Below are positions 6,940 through 11,293 of a DNA stretch of 11,293 nucleotides, one piece after another. Within the stretch, counting starts at the first letter, position 1, and each line of letters opens with the position of its first letter. The stretch is from Massilia sp. (GTDB lineage: Bacteria; Pseudomonadota; Gammaproteobacteria; Burkholderiales; Burkholderiaceae_D), in NCBI GenBank assembly GCA_003520365.1, contig DOUW01000036.1:1-11293 (forward strand). The letters run 5' to 3'. A model generated the notes under the pieces. That model worked only from the letters and a program-made list of their open reading frames with translations. It was not told the origin of the DNA and ran no database searches. A program made the position numbers and the translations under genes.

Positions 6940-7191
6940 TTACTCCTCGATCGGCGTCTTCTTGTCGCTGTTGATGGCCAGTACCGCGTATTTCACGGCC
7001 AGGAAAATCGCGAACAGGGTCAAGGCCAGCGGAATGACGGTGATCGCGCAGGCCACCAGCACGGCGGCCAGCAGCAGGGCCGGCCAGGGCAGGGCCGAGA
7101 AGGTGCGCAGGCCGCCGCGGACGGTGCGCAGGCAAGCCTCGGCGGCGTCTTCGAGTTCGGCGGCAAAGCTGCGGAAGGTGGTGGTTTTCAT
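6940..7191 (-). CDS. Small membrane protein upstream of the LytS/LytTR pair (hypothetical)
   Basis: This gene encodes 83 aa. The start ATG 7191 is chosen over a longer reading from 7284 because AGGAG (7199-7203) sits 7 nt before it and the extra residues look like untranslated leader. The N-terminal 33 residues are soluble and amphipathic (FAAELEDAAEACLRTVRGGLR). Residues 36-73 are strongly hydrophobic (LPWPALLLAAVLVACAITVI, then PLALTLFAIFLAVKYAVLAI), long enough for two helices or a hairpin, and the tail is charged (NSDKKTPIEE). There is no cleavable signal peptide by eye. It is followed after 2 nt by the kinase GTG, so the three genes form an operon. I do not recognise a family. A sensing or regulatory partner of the kinase is inferred only from position and membrane location. 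Confidence 0.8.
   Translation of the reverse strand: MKTTTFRSFAAELEDAAEACLRTVRGGLRTFSALPWPALLLAAVLVACAITVIPLALTLFAIFLAVKYAVLAINSDKKTPIEE
6943..6948 (-). promoter_or_regulatory. GAGGAG ribosome binding site fixing the kinase GTG start
   Basis: On the minus strand GAGGAG is followed by TAACA and GTG. The site overlaps the last codons of the small membrane protein gene, which ends in GAG GAG TAA, so translation of the two genes is probably coupled. Confidence 0.75.
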
Positions 7192-7198
7192 GCGACTG

Positions 7199-7203
7199 CT
7201 CCT
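7199..7203 (-). promoter_or_regulatory. AGGAG ribosome binding site for the 83-aa membrane protein
   Basis: AGGAG lies 7 nt before ATG 7191 on the minus strand. This decides the start in favour of MKTTTFRSF over upstream in-frame ATG codons. Confidence 0.7.
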
Positions 7204-7236
7204 GTCAAAAGAAGTTCGGATAGGCGCACTGTATGC

Positions 7237-7277
7237 CCACGGTCGCGCTCGCGCGAGCCCGTCGCGACGAACCGTGG
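7237..7277. repeat. G+C-rich inverted repeat with two nested palindromes
   Basis: CCACGGT (7237-7243) pairs with ACCGTGG (7271-7277). Between them lie two perfect palindromes, GCTCGCGCGAGC (7247-7258) and CGTCGCGACG (7260-7269). The element falls between the end of the GNAT gene and the start of the small membrane protein gene, so it could be a terminator-like structure or an operator. No T-tract follows on either strand, so a classical rho-independent terminator is not supported. Confidence 0.45.
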
Positions 7278-7280
7278 AAT

Positions 7281-7904
7281 TCATGGCTCAAGCGGTAGCG
7301 TGGGCGGACGAACGGATGGCCGCGCGCTCGTCCCACGCTCGTCCCAGTAGCGCCGGAGCAAACCATAGAAGGCGGTATCGGCCTTCTCGCCGTGCACGAT
7401 CCAGCGCTCGGGCATGTAGCCTTCGCGGCGAAAGCCGAGCTTTTCGAGCAGGCGCGCCGAAGCCTCGTTGCGCGGGTCGATGTCGGCTTCGATCCGGTTC
7501 ATGTCGAGCTCGTGAAAAGCGTGGCCGAGCAGCGCTTCGAGCGCCTCGGCCGCGTAGCCGCGCCCCCAGTGGTCGCGTGCCAGGGCGTAACCGAGCTCGC
7601 AGCGCCGGTTCTGCTCGAAGAAGCCGCGCAGGTTGCAGACGCCGATCAGCCGGTCCGTATCGCGCAGGGCGATCGCGTAGCGATACAGGCCGCCGTCCCG
7701 GTAAGCCTGCCGGGCTTCCGCGATCATCGCCTCGGCCTGGGCGATGTCGGTCCACACGCCCGTCGACCAGTAGCGCACGACCTCGGGGTCGCCAAAGATG
7801 CCCAGCAGGTCCGCGGCATCGGCGTCGGAGAAGGGCCGCAGGGCCAGGCGGGCGGTGCGCAGCATAGGGGGCAGTAAGTCAGGAGGCAACGAGTCACTCA
7901 TCAC
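7281..7904 (-). CDS. GNAT-family N-acetyltransferase (RimJ/RimL type)
   Basis: This 207-aa cytoplasmic acetyltransferase would transfer an acetyl group from acetyl-CoA to an amine. Its N-terminal LRTARLALRPFSDADAADL (15-33) is the typical opening of the Acetyltransf_3 group that includes RimJ, RimL and many small-molecule acetylases. The acetyl-CoA loop is DHWGRGYAAEAL (111-122), followed by NRIEADIDPRNEASARLLEKLGF (136-158, given by position) and a C-terminal MPERWIVHG block. The substrate cannot be told from sequence. Two Met codons at 7904 and 7901 are both possible starts, and the ribosome binding site is weak. The last 20 residues are Pro/Arg-rich and look like an unstructured extension. 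It lies 89 nt upstream of the signalling operon and is divergent from the transaminase gene; no functional link to either is visible. Confidence 0.9.
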   Translation of the reverse strand: MMSDSLPPDLLPPMLRTARLALRPFSDADAADLLGIFGDPEVVRYWSTGVWTDIAQAEAMIAEARQAYRDGGLYRYAIALRDTDRLIGVCNLRGFFEQNRRCELGYALARDHWGRGYAAEALEALLGHAFHELDMNRIEADIDPRNEASARLLEKLGFRREGYMPERWIVHGEKADTAFYGLLRRYWDERGTSARPSVRPPTLPLEP

Positions 7905-8075
7905 GTTCTCATCTTCTTGTTGGGTTTGCGTTGGATCAAACGTCTTGGCATTTTGGCACTAGCGAGCAGTCAGGTGCTTTAGCATGTACAGTTTCTGCTG
8001 CTGACTTCGGCTATATGCAATTCGATATGACGAAGCTGCCGCGTGCGTCTATATTAATGGATCGTCCGCTTGTTT

Positions 8076-8089
8076 TTGCAAATTTGCAA
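8076..8089. promoter_or_regulatory. Perfect 14-nt palindrome, LysR-box-like operator
   Basis: TTGCAAATTTGCAA is a perfect inverted repeat and contains the T-N11-A spacing (8077 and 8089) usual for LysR-type regulator sites. It lies about 85-90 nt upstream of the predicted transcription start of the transaminase operon, a plausible activator position. In Pseudomonas the corresponding bau genes are controlled by a LysR-type protein (BauR), but no such regulator gene lies in this window. Confidence 0.5.
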
Positions 8090-8159
8090 CGCACCATCCT
8101 GTGCAAGCTGACGGGTCTGGCGCCACGCGGCTTTACTTTCGGAGCGCGGACGCGCACAT

Positions 8160-8168
8160 TGCTATGAT
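8160..8168 (+). promoter_or_regulatory. Extended -10 promoter for the transaminase operon
   Basis: TGCTATGAT fits the extended -10 pattern TGnTATAAT with one mismatch. No good -35 is seen at 16-18 nt, consistent with an extended -10 or an activator-dependent promoter. The start point would fall near 8175, giving a leader of about 50 nt before ATG 8226. Confidence 0.5.
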
Positions 8169-8225
8169 TGCCTCGTCGTTTTGCCATCCGGCCCTTTATG
8201 GGCTGCAAACAAAGGGAGAGCCTGC

Positions 8226-9542
8226 ATGAACGAGTCCAGACCCAAGTCGATGTCCGCATTCTGGATGCCCTTCACGAACAACCGCGACTTCAAGGTCGAT
8301 CCGCGCCTGCTGGTCTCGGCCGAAGGCATGTACTACAAGGATGTCGACGGCAACCAGATCCTCGACGGCACCGCCGGCCTGTGGTGCGTCCCCTGCGGCC
8401 ATGCCCAGCCGCGCATCGTGGGCGCGGTGCGCGAGATGATCGGCCAGCTCGACTTTGCGCCCACCTTCCAGATGGGGCACCCGGCCGCTTTTGATCTGGC
8501 CGAGCAGCTGATGGACTACACCGGCCACAAGTTCGGCCACGTCTTCTATACCAACTCGGGCTCCGAGGCGGTCGACACCGCCCTGAAGATCGCGCTTGCC
8601 TATCACAAGGCGCGCGGCGAGGGCGGGCGCACCCGGTTGATCGGGCGCGAGCGCGGCTACCACGGCGTCGGTTTCGGCGGCCTGTCGGTGGGCGGCATCG
8701 GACCGAACCGCAAGAGCTTCGGCCCGCTGCTGCCGGGCGTGGACCACCTGCCGCACACGCACAATCTCCTGAAGAACGCCTTCTCGCGCGGCGAGCCGGA
8801 CTTCGGCGCCGAGCTGGCGGACGAACTCGAACGCCTGGTCACGCTGCACGACGCATCGACCATCGCCGCCGTCATCGTCGAGCCGGTGTCCGGTTCCACG
8901 GGCGTGCTGGTGCCGCCGAAGGGCTACCTGAAGAAGCTGCGCCAGATCTGCGACAAGCACGGCATCCTGCTGATCTTCGACGAAGTCATCACCGGTTTCG
9001 GGCGCCTGACCACGCCCTTCGCGGCCAATTACTTCGACGTCGAGCCGGACATGATCACGGCCGCCAAGGGCCTGACCAACGGCGTGATCCCGATGGGCGC
9101 GGTCTTCACCAAGCGCCACATCCACGACGCCTTCATGGAAGCGCCGGCCGGCATCGAGCTGTTCCACGGCTATACCTACTCGGGCCACCCGGTGGCCTGC
9201 GCCGCCGCGCTGGCGACGCTCGAAGTGTTCCGCGAGCAGCGCATCCTCGATCGCGCGAAGGAGATCCAGCCCTACTGGGAAGACGCGGTGCACGCGCTGA
9301 AGGGCCTGCCGCACGTGATCGACCTGCGCACCATCGGCTTGGTCGCCGGCATCGAGCTCGAACCGATTCCGGGCAAACCCGGCGCGCGCGCCTACCAGGC
9401 CCTGAAGCGCGCCTTTGCCGACGGCATCCTGATCCGCACCACCGGCGACATCATCGCGCTGTCGCCGCCCCTGATCCTCGAAAAGCAGCATATCGACGAA
9501 TTGTTCGGCAAGCTGGCCAACGTATTGAAGAACCTGGACTAG
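8226..9542 (+). CDS. bauA: Omega-amino acid (beta-alanine):pyruvate transaminase
   Basis: This is a 438-aa PLP-dependent class III (fold type I) aminotransferase. It moves the amino group of beta-alanine or another omega-amino acid to pyruvate, giving malonate semialdehyde and L-alanine (EC 2.6.1.18). The N-terminal [13 protein letters not shown] is characteristic of this subgroup. Visible active-site elements are the phosphate loop NSGSEA (G112-S113), Y145-H146 stacking on PLP, D252 in [10 protein letters not shown] contacting the pyridine nitrogen, and K281 in AAKGLTNG forming the Schiff base. [19 protein letters not shown] is also typical. ATG 8226 is chosen because GGGAG (8214-8218) precedes it by 7 nt; an in-frame start at 8181 lacks this. 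The semialdehyde dehydrogenase gene follows 17 nt downstream, which strongly supports the beta-alanine role. Other omega-amine substrates remain possible. The symbol follows Pseudomonas usage. Confidence 0.92.
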   Translation: MNESRPKSMSAFWMPFTNNRDFKVDPRLLVSAEGMYYKDVDGNQILDGTAGLWCVPCGHAQPRIVGAVREMIGQLDFAPTFQMGHPAAFDLAEQLMDYTGHKFGHVFYTNSGSEAVDTALKIALAYHKARGEGGRTRLIGRERGYHGVGFGGLSVGGIGPNRKSFGPLLPGVDHLPHTHNLLKNAFSRGEPDFGAELADELERLVTLHDASTIAAVIVEPVSGSTGVLVPPKGYLKKLRQICDKHGILLIFDEVITGFGRLTTPFAANYFDVEPDMITAAKGLTNGVIPMGAVFTKRHIHDAFMEAPAGIELFHGYTYSGHPVACAAALATLEVFREQRILDRAKEIQPYWEDAVHALKGLPHVIDLRTIGLVAGIELEPIPGKPGARAYQALKRAFADGILIRTTGDIIALSPPLILEKQHIDELFGKLANVLKNLD

Positions 9543-9559
9543 AAAAGAAGAGAAGAGAC

Positions 9560-11062
9560 ATGAATCAGAACGAGATCATCGGCCATTTCATCGGCGGCCA
9601 CGTGGTCGACACGGCGGGCGAGCGCTACGCCGACGTCTTCAACCCGGCCCTGGGCGAGCCCTGCGCGCGCGTCACGCTGGCCAGCGTCGACGAAGTCAAC
9701 GCCGCCGTGTTCGCGGCGTCGGCGGCGTTTCCGGCCTGGGCGGCCACGCCGCCGTTGGCCCGGGCGCGCATCCTGTTCAAGTACCTGCAGCTGTGCCAGC
9801 AGCACACCGACGAATTCGCGGCCATGATCACGCGCGAGCACGGCAAGACCTTCAGCGACGCGCAAGGGGAAGTGGCGCGCGGCATCGAGGTGGTCGAGTT
9901 CGCGTGCGGCATCCCGCAAATGCTCAAGGGCGAATTCACCGACCAGATCGCACGCGGCATCGACGCCTGGTCGATGCGCCAGCCGCTGGGCGTGGTGGCC
10001 GGCATCACGCCGTTCAACTTCCCGGTGATGGTGCCGATGTGGATGTTCCCGGTGGCGCTCGCCTGCGGCAACACCTTCGTGCTGAAACCGTCCGAGCGCG
10101 ATCCGTCGCCTTCGCTGCTGCACGCACGCCTGCTGAAGGAAGCCGGGCTGCCGGACGGCGTGTTCAACGTGGTACAAGGCGACAAAGTCGCGGTCGACGC
10201 GCTGCTCGACCATCGCGACGTGCAGGCGATTTCTTTCGTTGGCTCGACCCCGATCGCCGAGTACATCTACGCCCGCGGCAGCGCTGCCGGAAAGCGCGTG
10301 CAGGCGCTGGGCGGCGCCAAGAACCACATGGTCGTCATGCCCGACGCCGACATGGACATGGCGGTCGACGCCCTGATCGGCGCCGCCTACGGTTCGGCGG
10401 GCGAGCGCTGCATGGCGATCTCGGTGGCGGTGGCCATCGGCGACGCCGGCGACAGGCTGGTGGCCGCGCTGGCCGAGCGTACCGCGAAACTGAAGATCGG
10501 CGACGGCATGAGCGCGGGCATGGAGATGGGCCCGGTGGTCACCCAGGCGGCGCGCCAGCGCATCGAGCGCCTGATCGGCGAAGGCGTGGAGCAGGGCGCG
10601 ACGCTGGTGGTCGACGGCCGCGGTTACCAGGTCGACGGGCGCGAGAACGGCTTCTTTGTCGGCGGCACCCTGTTCGACCACGTCAAGCCCGAGATGAGCA
10701 TCTACCAGGAAGAGATCTTCGGCCCGGTGCTGTGCGTGGTGCGCCTGCCGGATGTGGGCAGCGCGGTCGAGCTGATCAACGCCAACGAGTACGGCAACGG
10801 CGTGGCCGTGTTCACGCGCGACGGCGGCGTGGCGCGCGAATTCGTGCGCCAGATCCAGGTCGGCATGGTCGGCGTGAACGTGCCGCTGCCGGTGCCGATG
10901 GCCTTCAACAGTTTCGGCGGCTGGAAGCGCAGCATGTTCGGCGACCACCATGCCTACGGGCCGGAGGGCGTGCGTTTCTACACGCGGCACAAGGCGGTGA
11001 TGCAGCGCTGGCCGAATACGGCGAGCGCCGGGGTGGAGTTCGCGTTCCCGCAGATGAAGTAA
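9560..11062 (+). CDS. mmsA: CoA-acylating (methyl)malonate-semialdehyde dehydrogenase
   Basis: This is a 500-aa aldehyde dehydrogenase of the MmsA/IolA type. It oxidises malonate or methylmalonate semialdehyde with NAD+ and CoA, with loss of CO2, to acetyl-CoA or propionyl-CoA (EC 1.2.1.27/1.2.1.18). The opening [10 protein letters not shown] and the substrate loop [14 protein letters not shown] (N153) are typical. LGGAKNH (250-256) is the family form that replaces LELGGK of hydrolytic aldehyde dehydrogenases. The catalytic C284 lies in [11 protein letters not shown], and E385 in [10 protein letters not shown] contacts the NAD ribose. It ends with the usual [12 protein letters not shown] and [11 protein letters not shown]. 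It starts 17 nt after the transaminase stop behind a purine-rich AGAAGAGAAG leader. In this context it would take the malonate semialdehyde made by that enzyme, as BauC does in Pseudomonas. A second role in valine or inositol breakdown is possible. Confidence 0.95.
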   Translation: MNQNEIIGHFIGGHVVDTAGERYADVFNPALGEPCARVTLASVDEVNAAVFAASAAFPAWAATPPLARARILFKYLQLCQQHTDEFAAMITREHGKTFSDAQGEVARGIEVVEFACGIPQMLKGEFTDQIARGIDAWSMRQPLGVVAGITPFNFPVMVPMWMFPVALACGNTFVLKPSERDPSPSLLHARLLKEAGLPDGVFNVVQGDKVAVDALLDHRDVQAISFVGSTPIAEYIYARGSAAGKRVQALGGAKNHMVVMPDADMDMAVDALIGAAYGSAGERCMAISVAVAIGDAGDRLVAALAERTAKLKIGDGMSAGMEMGPVVTQAARQRIERLIGEGVEQGATLVVDGRGYQVDGRENGFFVGGTLFDHVKPEMSIYQEEIFGPVLCVVRLPDVGSAVELINANEYGNGVAVFTRDGGVAREFVRQIQVGMVGVNVPLPVPMAFNSFGGWKRSMFGDHHAYGPEGVRFYTRHKAVMQRWPNTASAGVEFAFPQMK

Positions 11063-11071
11063 GCCAGGTTT

Positions 11072-11100
11072 CGTAGGGTGGGTACTTGTACCCACGCGGT
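11072..11100 (-). repeat. REP-like hairpin repeat, copy A
   Basis: Read on the minus strand, the unit has the conserved left flank ACCGC, a stem GTGGGTAC, the two-base loop AA, the complementary stem GTACCCAC, and a right flank CCTACG. The stem is perfect over 8 bp. Copy A is inverted relative to copies B and C and begins 10 nt after the dehydrogenase stop. Confidence 0.8.
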
Positions 11101-11192
11101 ACGGCGCGTGATCGGTCGATCAATGTGGTCTTGCCTGTGCTCGATGTGCTGGTTATCGGGCCGGAAATCACGATGCGGTATTCGTGAGCACG

Positions 11193-11221
11193 ACCGCGTG
11201 GGTTCGAGAACCCACCCTACG
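11193..11221 (+). repeat. REP-like hairpin repeat, copy B
   Basis: This is the same 29-nt architecture as copy A with flank ACCGC, stem GTGGGTTC, loop GA, stem GAACCCAC and flank CCTACG. It is preceded by a TGCGGTATTCGTGAGCACG arm (11174-11192) shared with copy C. Confidence 0.8.
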
Positions 11222-11265
11222 CCCTGATCCTCGGGGGAAACCGCGTTGCGGTATGCATGAGCACG

Positions 11266-11293
11266 ACCGCGTGGACACAGGTGTCCACCCTAC
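11266..11293 (+). repeat. REP-like hairpin repeat, copy C (cut by window end)
   Basis: Flank ACCGC, stem GTGGACAC, loop AG, stem GTGTCCAC and flank CCTAC, with the last base outside the window. It lies 73 nt after copy B in the same orientation, and its upstream arm TGCGGTATGCATGAGCACG (11247-11265) differs from that of B at two positions. Confidence 0.75.

Larger units (their letters stand above)
7905..8225. other. 321-nt divergent intergenic region
   Basis: This stretch separates the GNAT gene (-) from the transaminase gene (+) and is visibly A+T-richer than its flanks. It holds the 14-nt palindrome at 8076-8089 and the extended -10 at 8160-8168. No convincing promoter for the GNAT gene was found on the minus strand. 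A possible reading frame at 7931-8167 starts with TTG, lacks a ribosome binding site and resembles nothing known, so it is not called. Confidence 0.6.
11063..11293. other. Gene-free tail carrying three REP-like hairpins
   Basis: The 231 nt after the dehydrogenase gene hold no convincing coding sequence. They contain one hairpin repeat in one orientation and two in the other, listed separately. The stretch between copies A and B (11101-11192) also has a short TGATCG-GT-CGATCA inverted repeat at 11109-11122. The copies could slow or end transcription from the operon, but none has a T-tract. Confidence 0.6.

Noticed and set aside
6937..7135. Longer N-terminus for the kinase
   Set aside because: The extra 66 residues are Arg/Pro-rich, overlap the small membrane protein gene, and compete with a GTG that has an ideally placed GAGGAG.
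6035..7867. Long plus-strand frame opposite the kinase, small protein and GNAT genes (610 codons)
   Set aside because: The three minus-strand genes have clear motifs, starts and spacing. The plus-strand translation is low-complexity and Arg/Gly-rich.
7931..8167. Possible 78-aa protein in the divergent intergenic region
   Set aside because: It starts with TTG, has no ribosome binding site, overlaps the promoter elements and resembles no known protein.
8181..8225. Upstream start for the transaminase, adding 15 residues
   Set aside because: The ATG at 8226 has a strong GGGAG at 7 nt. The upstream codon lies only about 6 nt after the predicted transcription start and lacks a binding site.
8196..9491. 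Antisense frame opposite the transaminase gene (431 codons)
   Set aside because: It is a shadow of a well-supported gene, has no ribosome binding site and no recognisable domain.
9543..9559. Purine-rich AGAAGAGAAGAGA run as a simple-sequence switch
   Set aside because: It is a short, imperfect run in the 17-nt gap before the dehydrogenase ATG and serves well as its ribosome binding region.
9539..11095. Long open frame antisense to the semialdehyde dehydrogenase gene (518 codons)
   Set aside because: It is His/Arg/Asp-rich with no family resemblance and lies opposite a clear enzyme. In G+C-rich DNA such antisense frames stay open by codon bias.
11072..11293. CRISPR array
   Set aside because: Copies are in both orientations, each is an imperfect hairpin with variable stem, spacing is unequal (92 and 44 nt between cores), and the intervening arms are themselves repeated.

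Overview
The window looks like part of a G+C-rich betaproteobacterial chromosome. Oxalobacteraceae of the Massilia/Telluria type are the best guess. This rests on overall gene style and G+C content, on the VgrG / DUF4123 / VasX-like arrangement, and on GTAGGGTGGG-type hairpin repeats at the right edge. No rRNA or other taxonomic marker is present, so the assignment is inference.

Left part (1-5236, all + strand): a type VI secretion (T6SS) vgrG island. It holds the 3' end of a VgrG spike gene, then a DUF4123 effector-loading adaptor. Next comes a large VasX/BTH_I2691-like effector with C-terminal membrane helices, then a DUF6708-type membrane protein. Gene spacing is 1-12 nt, so this reads as one transcription unit. 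VgrG would carry the effector, DUF4123 would load it, and the DUF6708 protein would be its partner or immunity protein. Both last genes are broken as sequenced. The effector has an in-frame TAG at codon 200 (2331-2333), with clear homology continuing in the same frame. The DUF6708 gene has a run of seven T (4705-4711) where six would keep the frame. Either the island is decaying, or both lesions are sequencing errors, since both sit in contexts prone to them. G+C falls sharply inside the effector gene and stays low until about 5240.

Middle part (5268-7904, all - strand): an apparent three-gene signalling operon, in transcription order an 83-aa membrane protein, a LytS/AlgZ-type sensor kinase (GTG start) and a LytTR response regulator. 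The last two genes overlap by 1 nt. Upstream of it, in the same direction, is a RimJ/RimL-type GNAT acetyltransferase.

Right part (7905-11293): a 321-nt divergent intergenic region holds a perfect 14-nt LysR-box-like palindrome and an extended -10 promoter. It precedes a two-gene catabolic operon: an omega-amino acid (beta-alanine):pyruvate transaminase and a CoA-acylating (methyl)malonate-semialdehyde dehydrogenase. Together they turn beta-alanine plus pyruvate into L-alanine and acetyl-CoA. Behind the operon lie three copies of a REP-like hairpin repeat whose stems covary; the last runs off the window.

No RNA genes, CRISPR arrays, insertion sequences or phage genes were recognised. The most unusual content is the doubly interrupted effector/partner pair and the covarying hairpin repeats.
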